Assembly: GCA_964445085.1 (NCBI GenBank)
Contig: CAYUJV010000001.1
Span: 1 to 64,000 of the forward strand
Reading direction: 5' to 3'
Length of the DNA: 64,000 bases
From: Thiobacter sp964445085
GTDB lineage: Bacteria; Pseudomonadota; Gammaproteobacteria; Burkholderiales; Thiobacteraceae
The notes under the pieces are model-generated. The model did not search any database. It saw only the letters and a list, made by a program, of their open reading frames with translations, and was not told the origin of the DNA. Position numbers and translations under genes: made by a program. Shown here in pieces: positions 1-6,569 of the stretch; positions within the stretch are counted from its first letter, which is position 1; the number at the start of each line of letters is the position of its first letter.

Positions 1-908
1 CACTCCGACTCGTTGCTGTGGGCCAACACCACGCCGTCGAAGGGAATGGCGCCGAAGCCCTCGGTGCCCTTGTAGTTGCCCTCCTGGGTCGCGGTGAGCA
101 GGGGGTGCAGCACCTTGATCGGCGCCTTGAACATCTCCACGAACTCCATCAGGCCCTGATTCGCCAGGCACAGGCCACCGGAGTAGCTGTAGGCATCCGG
201 ATCGTCCTGGGAATACTTCTCCAGCTTGCGGATGTCGACCTTGCCCACCAGGGAGGAAATGTCCTGGTTGTTCTCGTCGCCCGGCTCGGTCTTGGAAATG
301 CCGACCTGGCCCAGCACCGACGGCCAGCGCTTGATCACCCGGAATTTCGTGATGTCGCCGTTGTACTCGTGCAGCCGCTTCACCGCCCAGGGCGACAGCA
401 CCTTGTTCAGGTAGCGCCGCGCAATGCCGTATTCCTGCTCCAGGATGTCGCCATCCTCGTCGGCGGAGAACAGCGCCAGCGGCGAATCGTTCACCGGCGA
501 ATCCTTGATGGCGTAGAACGGGGCATGTTCCATCAGATGCTTGAGCTTTTCCGCCAGGGAGGACTTGCCACCGCCCACCGGCCCCAACAGGTAGAGGATC
601 TGTTTCTTCTCCTCCAGGCCCTGGGCCGCATGGCGGAAGTAGGAGACGATCTGCTCGATGGTCTCCTCCATGCCGTAGAAGTCCTTGAATGCAGGGTAAA
701 TCTTGATGACCTTGTTGGAGAAGAGACGCGACAGGCGCGAATCCTTGCGGGTGTCCACCAGCTCCGGCTCGCCAATGGCGGCCAGCATCCTCTCGGCGGC
801 GGTGGCATAGGCCATGCGGTCGTTCTTGCAGATGGCGAGGAACTCCTCGAGGGAATATTCCTCCTCTTCCCGACGGTAGCGCGCGATGTACTGATTGAAC
901 AGGCTCAT
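1..908 (-). CDS. prkA: PrkA-type serine protein kinase (YeaG homologue), C-terminus cut by the window
   Basis: The minus-strand frame opens at ATG 906-908 (MSLFNQYIARYRREEEE) after a GAGGAG ribosome site and stays open to base 1, so about 302 N-terminal residues are visible and the C-terminal half is missing. A Walker A motif GPVGGGKSS lies about 100 residues in, followed by the long AAA+-like core typical of PrkA/YeaG (HAPFYAIKDSPVNDSPL, then LVGKVDIRKLEKYSQDDPDAY). In E. coli the family is a serine kinase/AAA+ protein of starvation responses, and yeaGH is transcribed by sigma-54 with NtrC. Here the same control is suggested by a sigma-54 element and NtrC-like sites upstream. The usual partners (yeaH and spoVR-like genes) would lie to the left of the window. 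The family call is firm; a specific role in nitrogen fixation is inference. Confidence 0.93.
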   Translation of the reverse strand, partial: MSLFNQYIARYRREEEEYSLEEFLAICKNDRMAYATAAERMLAAIGEPELVDTRKDSRLSRLFSNKVIKIYPAFKDFYGMEETIEQIVSYFRHAAQGLEEKKQILYLLGPVGGGKSSLAEKLKHLMEHAPFYAIKDSPVNDSPLALFSADEDGDILEQEYGIARRYLNKVLSPWAVKRLHEYNGDITKFRVIKRWPSVLGQVGISKTEPGDENNQDISSLVGKVDIRKLEKYSQDDPDAYSYSGGLCLANQGLMEFVEMFKAPIKVLHPLLTATQEGNYKGTEGFGAIPFDGVVLAHSNESE

Positions 909-925
909 ATGCATCTCCTCTAGAC

Positions 926-943
926 AAGGCGGCGAGCCGCCTT
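926..943 (-). promoter_or_regulatory. Hairpin in the prkA 5' leader
   Basis: A perfect 8-bp inverted repeat (AAGGCGGC/GCCGCCTT, 2-nt spacer) lies between the predicted sigma-54 start site and the prkA ribosome site. It would fold in the leader RNA and could affect translation or stability. The function is inferred only from position. Confidence 0.5.
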
Positions 944-954
944 AACCTTACTCA

Positions 955-970
955 AGCAACGGCTGTGCCA
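955..970 (-). promoter_or_regulatory. Sigma-54 (-24/-12) promoter of prkA
   Basis: Read on the minus strand the element is TGGCACAGCCGTTGCT. It matches the TGGCAC-N5-TTGC consensus exactly, with GG and GC 12 nt apart. It lies about 50 bp upstream of the prkA start. Confidence 0.88.
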
Positions 971-1009
971 ATCTGTTCCAGGCCCGCCCGCTATCGCTGT
1001 GACAGGTCG

Positions 1010-1127
1010 GCGCCAAATTGGTGCCGTTACTGCTACCAATATGCTTGATCGGATTTAAGCGCAAGTCCTTTAGCGCAATTGTGGTGCAAATTTTTTGTAA
1101 TGCGCGAGTCGCGCTGCAATCTGGTGC
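1010..1127 (-). promoter_or_regulatory. Three NtrC-like enhancer sites upstream of prkA
   Basis: Three sites with GGTGC half-sites resemble the GCACC-N5-GGTGC enhancer of NtrC: GCGCCAAATTGGTGC (1010-1024, best), GCGCAATTGTGGTGC (1073-1087) and GCTGCAATCTGGTGC (1113-1127). They lie 40-160 bp upstream of the prkA -24 element, a normal enhancer distance. I saw no TGT-N10-ACA site at that distance, so NtrC rather than NifA is the likely activator. The remaining DNA to 1500 holds no gene I can support. Confidence 0.55.
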
Positions 1128-1521
1128 GGATTTTGTTGCCGCTTGCGGCAAATCCCGCCGGTGGTCCGAACTTCGGCCGGGGCGGCGCGACGCCGGCGGG
1201 CATGGAAGGTGGAACGAGAATCGTTGGCGACAAGCCGCCGCGGACATGCGCGTCAGCCCGGCAAAGTCCCACCGTGATCTGGGCCCTCCCCCCTTGGGCC
1301 TGGCTGAGCCATCGCGCGTGCCGTCGCCGTGGGGTTCGACTCCCTCCACCGATTTCCCGGCGGCGGCGCCGGGAAACACGCCCTCCTGCGCCACCACCAG
1401 GCAATCAGCCAAGCGGGCCGCCGCTGCGGCGCGCGGTTGCCAGGGATGCCGGGGTCGGCCGCCCGTCCGGTTGCTTGTCCGCAGCCGACCTGACGCGCCA
1501 TCGGCAAGCGCCTCGGAAACA

Positions 1522-1537
1522 AGGCCCCAATTTTGCT
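1522..1537 (+). promoter_or_regulatory. Possible sigma-54 promoter of the fmdB cluster
   Basis: AGGCCCCAATTTTGCT keeps the invariant GG and GC dinucleotides 12 nt apart and the TTGCT block, but deviates from TGGCAC in the -24 box. It lies about 50 bp before the fmdB start. It is weaker than the other sigma-54 elements of the window. Confidence 0.4.
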
Positions 1538-1560
1538 TATCTCTCGTCGGAAGGGCGATT

Positions 1561-1576
1561 TGTCGCAAACACTACA
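1561..1576 (+). promoter_or_regulatory. NifA upstream-activator-type site TGT-N10-ACA before fmdB
   Basis: TGTCGCAAACACTACA fits TGT-N10-ACA and closely resembles the other sites of the window (for example TGTCGCAACTGCTACA before nifB). Its position is odd: it ends within the AGGAG ribosome site of fmdB, downstream of the only candidate -24/-12 element. It may act from a downstream position, or it may be a chance match. Confidence 0.5.
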
Positions 1577-1585
1577 GGAGCACCC

Positions 1586-1819
1586 ATGCCCATATACGAC
1601 TTTCGCTGCGGGAAATGCGACTGCCAGTTCGAGTCGCTGATTCGCGGCACCGCCTCCCCTGCCTGCCCTGAATGCGGGAGTGCGCAGGTCGAGAAGCTGG
1701 TGTCTTTACCTGCGGCGCAGGGAAAGAGCCGGGAAATCATCGCCGGCGCGCGCCGCCAGGCGGCGCGTGAGGGACATTTCAGCAACTATGCGCCGTCGGA
1801 GCGTCCCCGCCGCCGGTGA
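1586..1819 (+). CDS. FmdB-family zinc-ribbon protein
   Basis: A 77-residue protein starting MPIYDFRCGKCDCQFESLIRG. Two Cys-x2-Cys knuckles (CGKC near residue 8 and CPEC near residue 32) form the zinc ribbon of the FmdB family, followed by a short charged tail (ARRQAAREGHFSNYAPSERP). FmdB ribbons are thought to bind zinc and act as small regulators or assembly helpers; no enzymatic role is known. The ATG was chosen because AGGAG lies 5 nt upstream and the family begins MP-IY-Y/F-C. A NifA-type TGT-N10-ACA lies directly upstream. It is the first of five small plus-strand genes. The family is secure, the function unknown. Confidence 0.85.
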   Translation: MPIYDFRCGKCDCQFESLIRGTASPACPECGSAQVEKLVSLPAAQGKSREIIAGARRQAAREGHFSNYAPSERPRRR

Positions 1820-2002
1820 CCGGCGCCTGCCGTGGGCGCAGGGGGCCGGCGTGCCGCCCTGGTGAGGAGGCCCGAGTTGGCGGGGAGCGCTTCCATGAAG
1901 ACACGTCGCTTGTCGTTTGTGTGCTGGCTCGCCGGGCTCCTGGAAGGCCGCTCGTCCGCCCGGCCGCGCCATGCGACGCCACGTGATTACGGGAGTTTGC
2001 CT

Positions 2003-2374
2003 ATGTTCAACGCTTCGCTGCTGTCCATCATCGAGGAGGCCGGTGTCGCCGTGCTCACCCTGACCGAAGGGCTGGAAAGGGACGAATTCCTTGCCTCCCG
2101 CCTGACCCGTGCGGAAACCTTGCGTCAGGTGCAAATCATCGCCGACTGTGCGGCCACCGTCCCGGCACAAACAAAGGCCGCGCTGCCCGAGGTGGACTGG
2201 CGCGGCTGGCAGACCATCGCGCGCCAGTTGGGCGAAGCCCCGACGCAGGGGGAAGCCTTGTGGTTCGGGGTGTGCTCCCTGGTGCCCGCCACGCTGATGT
2301 GGCTTCGCCTGTACCGCAAGGACCAGCCTGCGGTCTTCCAATGCAAGCCCGTGGCGCCGGGAGCGAGCACATGA
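2003..2374 (+). CDS. HepT/DUF86-like helical protein without a clear RNase motif
   Basis: The protein has 123 residues from MFNASLLSIIEEAG (GGGAG upstream). The order of helices, with an ALPEVDWRGWQTIARQLGEA segment in the middle, recalls HepT (DUF86, HEPN) proteins, where a similar PEIPW stretch precedes the RNase motif R-x4-H. Here that stretch is degenerate and no R-x4-H is visible, and no MntA-type nucleotidyltransferase partner lies beside it. A toxin role is therefore unlikely. A longer start at ATG 1895, with GGGGAG in front, would add 36 residues (MKTRRLSFVCWLAGLL). It sits among small genes at the edge of the nif island. The family assignment is tentative. Confidence 0.6.
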   Translation: MFNASLLSIIEEAGVAVLTLTEGLERDEFLASRLTRAETLRQVQIIADCAATVPAQTKAALPEVDWRGWQTIARQLGEAPTQGEALWFGVCSLVPATLMWLRLYRKDQPAVFQCKPVAPGAST

Positions 2375-2501
2375 ACCTGCAGGCCGGGCGGCGCTCGCCA
2401 AACTGGGTGTTCAAGCGCCGCCCGGTTTTCCGTTGCATGGGGCCGGGGTAGGCCCCGATGGCGGAAACCTGTCCGGCATGAAACCCGTCCAGGAGTTGCA
2501 A

Positions 2502-2789
2502 ATGCAAGCCAACCTTGCCTTCGAAGGCGAACACGTGCACCTGGCCTCGCCGGAGGAAATCGCCGCCGGCATCAGCGCTGCCCGTGAAGTCTTCGCGCGC
2601 CACAATGTCGACCCGCTGACCTGCGCCCAAGCCAGCCGCAAGCTGGCCGCGGACGAACCGCTGAGCCGGGACGAGGCCCTGCTCTGCGTGATCTGGGATG
2701 CCGCCGACGATAAGGCCTTCCGGGCCGTGACCCTGGGCTGGTTGGTACGCGACGTCGACATCCGCCTCGTGGCGGGCCCAGCGACGTGA
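2502..2789 (+). CDS. Small protein of unknown function
   Basis: This is a 95-residue acidic, probably helical protein beginning MQANLAFEGEHVHLASPEE. The start was chosen because AGGAG lies 6 nt before ATG 2502; an in-frame ATG at 2478 lacks such a site. No known domain, cysteine cluster or membrane segment is visible. It is followed 2 bp later by the next small gene, so the two are probably co-translated. I do not recognise the family. Confidence 0.65.
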   Translation: MQANLAFEGEHVHLASPEEIAAGISAAREVFARHNVDPLTCAQASRKLAADEPLSRDEALLCVIWDAADDKAFRAVTLGWLVRDVDIRLVAGPAT

Positions 2790-2791
2790 CG

Positions 2792-2953
2792 ATGGCGCAG
2801 CTGATCGCGGCATTGCGACAGATGCCTGCCGAGGCCGTGGTGCTGATCGAAGGCGATGCCGGCTACTCCGGCGTCGGCGGGCTGGAATTCGAGGCCAACG
2901 GCAACGGCATGCCGGATGAGGTGATCCTGCAGCCGTCGATGGACGATGACTGA
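2792..2953 (+). CDS. Very small acidic protein of unknown function (53 aa)
   Basis: The ORF reads MAQLIAALRQMPAEAVV, then LIEGDAGYSGVGGLEFEAN, and ends in an acidic tail (SMDDD). An in-frame GTG at 2786 overlaps the preceding stop codon (GTGA), and its own stop overlaps the next gene, which starts at 2946. This tight packing and coding-like composition support a real gene. No domain is recognised. Confidence 0.55.
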   Translation: MAQLIAALRQMPAEAVVLIEGDAGYSGVGGLEFEANGNGMPDEVILQPSMDDD

Positions 2954-3212
2954 GCCGGATGCCGCGAAGCGCTGGGTGCTCGCCGAAATGAACACCCACC
3001 ACTTCATGTTCCGCGGCGCGGGACACAGCCGGGAAAGCGCCAGGACCGCCTTGCTGAATGCATGGCGCGCCCATCGTACGGCACTGCTGGAGCGCTACCC
3101 GGAGCGGGCGGATTCCATTCCGGACGAGCACCACATCGAAGCCCACTTCAAGATCTACTACCTGGACTTTGCAGAGGGTACGGGATACCGCGATGGCGAG
3201 CGTATCTTCTAG
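2946..3212 (+). CDS. Small protein of unknown function, stop codon supplied by a repeat
   Basis: An 88-residue protein (MTEPDAAKRWVLAEMNTHHF) overlaps the preceding 53-aa gene by 8 bp. It is rich in His, Arg and aromatic residues (HHFMFRGAGHS, HFKIYYLDF) and shows no membrane segment or known domain. The TAG stop at 3210-3212 lies inside the first bases of a 130-bp imperfect inverted repeat, so the natural C-terminus may have been changed by insertion of the repeat. It is the last plus-strand gene of the small cluster and converges on the 3348-4574 operon. Confidence 0.6.
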   Translation: MTEPDAAKRWVLAEMNTHHFMFRGAGHSRESARTALLNAWRAHRTALLERYPERADSIPDEHHIEAHFKIYYLDFAEGTGYRDGERIF

Positions 3213-3338
3213 GGAAGCTTTGCAAAAGTACTGCGCAGCCCGTCTGCCCGCCTGCGATGCTCGCTGTACTTCCTTGTACAGGTGCGCTTCTCGGCGGCCA
3301 GCCGGGCTTGCTCGCGACCTTTTGCAGAGCTTCCCTAG
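3209..3338. repeat. 130-bp long imperfect palindrome (MITE- or terminator-like)
   Basis: Terminal 20-bp arms at 3209-3228 and 3319-3338 match 19 of 20 when reverse-complemented (CTAGGGAAGCTTTGCAAAAG against CTTTTGCAGAGCTTCCCTAG). Inner stretches also pair imperfectly: 15-nt blocks ending GCCGCC/GGCGG, and the GTAC-TTCC-GTAC tip. The whole element would fold as one long hairpin between two convergent genes. It may end transcription from both sides or be a non-autonomous element. Confidence 0.75.
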
Positions 3339-3347
3339 CCGTTTGGG

Positions 3348-3647
3348 CTAGATATCCTCCTCGATGACCTCCATGGCGATCAGCTGCTCACGCAGCGCCA
3401 TGTGGGCGTAGAACCCGCCCTTCGGGTCCAGCAGCGGCTCGCGCTGCAAGGCCATGATCGCCGCCGCGTCGTCCAGGTAGATGCGACACGCCTTGAGACT
3501 CTGCGTCAGCCGCGCGACGCCGGCATCGAAGTCATCCAGCGGCTCCGCGCCATGGCTTGCCCGCACCTTGCGAACGAAATCGTCGCGGTCGAATGCGAAC
3601 CAGGCATGGGGCCGGCCCTGGTGGGGGATCTCGACGACGTAGATCAT
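3348..3647 (-). CDS. Unknown protein, last gene of a NifA-type operon
   Basis: A 99-residue protein (MIYVVEIPHQGRPHAWFAFD) with a likely N-terminal beta-hairpin followed by helices; it has no cysteine cluster, signal peptide or membrane segment. The stop at 3348 is 9 bp from the long palindrome. It follows the 3654-3962 gene by 6 bp and so belongs to a three-gene operon whose promoter has NifA and sigma-54 elements. I do not recognise the family. Confidence 0.7.
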   Translation of the reverse strand: MIYVVEIPHQGRPHAWFAFDRDDFVRKVRASHGAEPLDDFDAGVARLTQSLKACRIYLDDAAAIMALQREPLLDPKGGFYAHMALREQLIAMEVIEEDI

Positions 3648-3653
3648 CGGCGT

Positions 3654-3962
3654 TCAGTCGCGTGCCGCCATGGCCTTCTTCTGGACCAGACGGATGCGCT
3701 CGGCGAGGCCCTCCGGGCTCGACTCGAAGGCGGCGCGCGCTGCCTTGAGCGCGGCATTCGCCGCCAGCGCCTGTTCCCACGTCAGCGGCACACGGCCCGC
3801 CATGTGGGTGGCGTCGGGGGCGACCTTGAGGATGTTTTCCCGGTTGGGATGGTAGATGACCGGATCCAGGTCATCGGCTTCCTTCACGCCGCCCAGGTAG
3901 ATGGCGTTGCCGATGACTTCCAGCTTGCGTCCATCGGCAGTGGTCTTGATCAGGACTCCCAT
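3654..3962 (-). CDS. Unknown protein, middle gene of a NifA-type operon
   Basis: A 102-residue protein beginning MGVLIKTTADGRKLEVIGNAIYL. The N-terminal half looks like beta-strands and contains ADDLDPVIYHPNRENIL; the C-terminal half is a long Ala/Arg-rich helix (ALAANAALKAARAAFE). GGAGAGG lies 8 nt before the ATG. No enzyme motif is seen. Context alone (six bases from the next gene, shared NifA-type promoter) ties it to nitrogen fixation. Confidence 0.7.
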   Translation of the reverse strand: MGVLIKTTADGRKLEVIGNAIYLGGVKEADDLDPVIYHPNRENILKVAPDATHMAGRVPLTWEQALAANAALKAARAAFESSPEGLAERIRLVQKKAMAARD

Positions 3963-3983
3963 GGTATTGCCTCTCCGGCCGGA

Positions 3984-4574
3984 TCAGACCGGCCGATTCT
4001 CGCCCGGGTCGCGCACCGGGCCCATGACTTTCAGGCCTTCCTCGTAGCTCATGCTGGGAAAGCTGGCGGAAAACTTCAGCGCGGTGTCGGCAACACGGTC
4101 CACCTTGCCCGCGGTGTCGAGCTTCTTCAGGTCGTTGCGCTCCAGATACAGCAGATCGAGCAGTTCGTTGTATACCGTCGCCTCGTCGATGGGCAATACG
4201 TAGAACGTTTTTCCGTCGTAGGGGACCTGATATTTCTTGCTCAGGTCGATGTTGTTGCAGTAGAGAAAATACTTGCCGTCGGGCTTGAGAGTCGGCCCGA
4301 TCGCGTCCGCCAGCGGCTTCAGGTATTCGAAGGACAGCAGGTAGGCCGCCATGAAATCGAGGCCGGCGCCGCCTTCCTCGGCCACGGCGATCACCTGATC
4401 GGCGGTGATCTCGGGGGGGCGCGCCTCATCGGCCAGCTTGGGCGCGAACTTGATGGCGATCTCGCCGCGGAAGCCAAAGCGGCCGGGCTTGCCGGTGGCG
4501 CCCTTGAACACCGGGTTCTGCAGGCGCTGCTCGGCTTCGAGCTGTTTGAAAGGAGTCTGGTCTAGCGTGGTCAT
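3984..4574 (-). CDS. Unknown 196-aa protein, first gene of a NifA-type operon
   Basis: The protein (MTTLDQTPFKQLEAEQRLQN) is soluble, without cysteine clusters, signal peptide or membrane spans; a single Cys lies in FLYCNNIDL. A segment rich in aromatic residues (KYQVPYDGKTFYVLPIDE) is followed by a helical stretch (VYNELLDLLYLERNDLKKL). It is the promoter-proximal gene of a three-gene operon, with a near-consensus sigma-54 element about 50 bp and a TGT-N10-ACA about 133 bp upstream. NifA control is therefore strongly suggested although the function is unknown to me. Confidence 0.75.
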   Translation of the reverse strand: MTTLDQTPFKQLEAEQRLQNPVFKGATGKPGRFGFRGEIAIKFAPKLADEARPPEITADQVIAVAEEGGAGLDFMAAYLLSFEYLKPLADAIGPTLKPDGKYFLYCNNIDLSKKYQVPYDGKTFYVLPIDEATVYNELLDLLYLERNDLKKLDTAGKVDRVADTALKFSASFPSMSYEEGLKVMGPVRDPGENRPV

Positions 4575-4623
4575 GGCTGAGCTCTTTGCAAAGGTTGAAA
4601 AGGCATTCGATCAACCCCGCTGA

Positions 4624-4639
4624 TGCAAGAGCGATGCCA
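4624..4639 (-). promoter_or_regulatory. Sigma-54 promoter of the 4574-3348 operon
   Basis: On the minus strand TGGCATCGCTCTTGCA matches TGGCAY-N5-TTGCA with GG-GC spacing of 12. It lies about 50 bp upstream of the first gene. Confidence 0.85.
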
Positions 4640-4706
4640 GCCGCCCACGCCAAGCCTAAGCCCATGATGCGACGATGGAATCCGCTGGCTCCGGGAACGA
4701 GGGGCT

Positions 4707-4722
4707 TGTCGCGAATGCGACA
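4707..4722 (-). promoter_or_regulatory. NifA site for the 4574-3348 operon
   Basis: TGTCGCGAATGCGACA is a perfectly palindromic TGT-N10-ACA site about 68 bp upstream of the -24 box, the classical NifA enhancer distance. Confidence 0.82.
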
Positions 4723-4730
4723 AGCCCGCG

Positions 4731-5024
4731 TCAGGCAAGCAGCTGCCCCTGCTCGTCAAAGCGCATCACCCGCGGATCCTCATCCGCCTCGGTGATTTCC
4801 GCCTGCTTCAGGATGCCATTGCCGTGGTATTCGTAGCGATGTTGCAGCTCCACCTCGCCGTACACGATCTTCTCGCACCGCACCATGCGACCGGTCTGGT
4901 CGAACCAGGCACGGAAATAAGTGTTGCGATTGGCGATGTCGGCCTCCGCCAGCGGGTTCACCAGCTTCAGTGGCAGCTTCACTCCGCTGTAGCTCACGTA
5001 ATAGCGGCACTCGACAGGGTCCAT
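4731..5024 (-). CDS. Small nif-island protein, possibly DUF6156 family
   Basis: A 97-residue protein reading MDPVECRYYVSYSGVKLPLK, then NRNTYFRAWFDQTGRM and YGEVELQHRYEYHGNGIL. The spaced Y/R-rich strands look like repeated toxin_YwqK/MORN-like beta hairpins. I associate this pattern with the DUF6156 proteins annotated in some proteobacterial nif clusters, but cannot check this. No clear own promoter was found; its upstream region is shared with the iscS promoter on the other strand, including a TGT-N10-ACA at 5085 that could serve both directions. Function unknown. Confidence 0.65.
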   Translation of the reverse strand: MDPVECRYYVSYSGVKLPLKLVNPLAEADIANRNTYFRAWFDQTGRMVRCEKIVYGEVELQHRYEYHGNGILKQAEITEADEDPRVMRFDEQGQLLA

Positions 5025-5084
5025 GGCGGGAGTCTCCGGATGAGGTGGCAGCGATTATAGCCACGGCCACGCCACACTGAACCG

Positions 5085-5100
5085 TGTCGCAAAGCATACA
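5085..5100 (+). promoter_or_regulatory. NifA site upstream of the isc operon
   Basis: TGTCGCAAAGCATACA fits TGT-N10-ACA and lies 78 bp before the iscS -24 box. It could also influence the divergent 97-aa gene. Confidence 0.82.
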
Positions 5101-5178
5101 AAGCCTACACAAGGCGGCGACCCCTTCAATCGCTGTTTCCCCGCGGTTTTTCAGCACATTAGCCACGCGCCGCGCCCA

Positions 5179-5194
5179 TGGCACATGAGTTGCT
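5179..5194 (+). promoter_or_regulatory. Sigma-54 promoter of the isc operon
   Basis: TGGCACATGAGTTGCT is a perfect TGGCAC-N5-TTGCT element 66 bp before the iscS start. With the TGT-N10-ACA at 5085 it places Fe-S assembly under NifA-type control. Confidence 0.9.
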
Positions 5195-5260
5195 AAGGGT
5201 GATGGCGAGAGCGCGGCATGCCGGGTTGCCGCGCAAGCGATGCCAGAAGCGAGATCAAGT

Positions 5261-6472
5261 ATGCCCAAGCTGCCGATCTACCTCGATTACTCCGCCACCA
5301 CGCCGGTCGACCCGCGCGTGGCGGAGCAGATGATTCCTTATCTGACGGAAAAGTTCGGCAACCCCGCCTCGCGCTCTCATTCCTACGGCTGGGAAGCGGA
5401 GAAGGCCGTGGAGCAGGCGCGGGAGGAAGTCGCCGGCCTGGTCAACGCCGATCCCAAGGAGATCGTCTGGACTTCCGGCGCGACCGAATCGGACAACCTC
5501 GCCCTCAAGGGCGCGGCCCAGTTCTACAAGGGCAAGGGCCGGCACCTGATCACCATGAAGACGGAACACAAGGCGGTGCTGGATCCCATGCGCGAGCTGG
5601 AGCGTCAGGGTTTCGAGGTTACCTACCTCGACCCCGAGCCGAACGGCCTGCTCGACCTCGACAAATTCGCAGCCGCGATCCGCCCCGACACCGTCCTCGC
5701 CTCGGTCATGCACGTGAACAACGAGATCGGCGTGATCCAGGACATCGAGACGATCGGCGAGCTCTGCCGCGCCAAGGGCGTGCTGTTCCACGTGGATGCC
5801 GCGCAATCCACCGGCAAGGCGCCCATTGATCTCGCCCGCTTGAAAGTCGACCTGATGTCCTTCTCCGCCCACAAGACCTATGGCCCGAAGGGCATCGGTG
5901 CCCTGTACGTGCGGCGCAAGCCCAGAGTCCGCCTGGAAGCGCAGATGCACGGCGGCGGCCATGAGCGCGGCCTGCGCTCCGGCACCCTGCCCACGCACCA
6001 GATCGTCGGCATGGGCGCCGCCTTCCGCATCGCCGCCGAGGAGATGGCCACCGAAAACGAGCGCATCCGCATGCTGCGCGACAAGCTGTGGGCCGGCATC
6101 AGCACTTTGGAAGAAGTGCACCTCAACGGCGACATGCAGCGCCGCGTGCCCCACAACCTGAACGCGAGCTTCAACTTCGTCGAGGGAGAATCGCTGATGA
6201 TGGCAATCAAGGACCTGGCGGTGTCCAGCGGCTCCGCCTGCACCTCGGCCAGCCTGGAGCCGTCCTATGTGCTCAAGGCGTTGGGCCGTAGTGACGAGCT
6301 GGCCCACAGTTCGATCCGCTTTTCCATCGGCCGCTTCACCACCGAGGAAGAGATCGACTACGCCATTTCGCTCATCCACAAGCACGTGGGCAAGCTGCGC
6401 GAGCTGTCGCCGCTGTGGGACATGCACTGCGCCGGCATCGACCTGAACACCGTGCAGTGGGCGGCACATTGA
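5261..6472 (+). CDS. iscS: Cysteine desulfurase IscS
   Basis: A 403-residue PLP enzyme that takes sulfur from cysteine for Fe-S cluster assembly on IscU. It starts MPKLPIYLDYSATTPVD, almost identical to the start of E. coli IscS, which fixes the start at 5261 rather than the in-frame ATG at 5240. The PLP lysine lies in SAHKTYGPKG and the sulfur-accepting cysteine in SSGSACTSAS; the C-terminus (SPLWDMHCAGIDLN) is IscS-like, not NifS-like. It is the first gene of an isc operon that here has a NifA-type promoter in place of an adjacent iscR. A second desulfurase, nifS, lies at 38639. Confidence 0.96.
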   Translation: MPKLPIYLDYSATTPVDPRVAEQMIPYLTEKFGNPASRSHSYGWEAEKAVEQAREEVAGLVNADPKEIVWTSGATESDNLALKGAAQFYKGKGRHLITMKTEHKAVLDPMRELERQGFEVTYLDPEPNGLLDLDKFAAAIRPDTVLASVMHVNNEIGVIQDIETIGELCRAKGVLFHVDAAQSTGKAPIDLARLKVDLMSFSAHKTYGPKGIGALYVRRKPRVRLEAQMHGGGHERGLRSGTLPTHQIVGMGAAFRIAAEEMATENERIRMLRDKLWAGISTLEEVHLNGDMQRRVPHNLNASFNFVEGESLMMAIKDLAVSSGSACTSASLEPSYVLKALGRSDELAHSSIRFSIGRFTTEEEIDYAISLIHKHVGKLRELSPLWDMHCAGIDLNTVQWAAH

Positions 6473-6478
6473 GGGGCG

Positions 6479-6548
6479 GGTAGCCTGTAGCGATAAAGTC
6501 GCGCGCAGCGCGGCATCAAGTGCCACCCGCTACAAGCTACCGGCCACC
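6479..6548. repeat. Intergenic repeat, GTAGC/GCTAC hairpin family, copy 1
   Basis: GTAGCCTGTAGC, a GTCGCGCGCAGCGCG core and CGCTACAAGCTACCGG form an imperfect hairpin between iscS and iscU. Related elements lie between fixX and the ferredoxin gene (17866) and between nifN and nifE (23340). Confidence 0.7.
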
Positions 6549-6569
6549 GGCTCAAGATAGGAGATTGCA

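Noticed and set aside
1018..1585. Open frames in the prkA-fmdB gap, including an N-terminal extension of fmdB from 1079
   Set aside because: No ribosome site or family similarity. The region carries regulatory sites, and FmdB proteins start at MP-IY.
2003..2374. HepT-MntA toxin-antitoxin pair
   Set aside because: The RNase motif R-x4-H is missing and no nucleotidyltransferase gene is adjacent.
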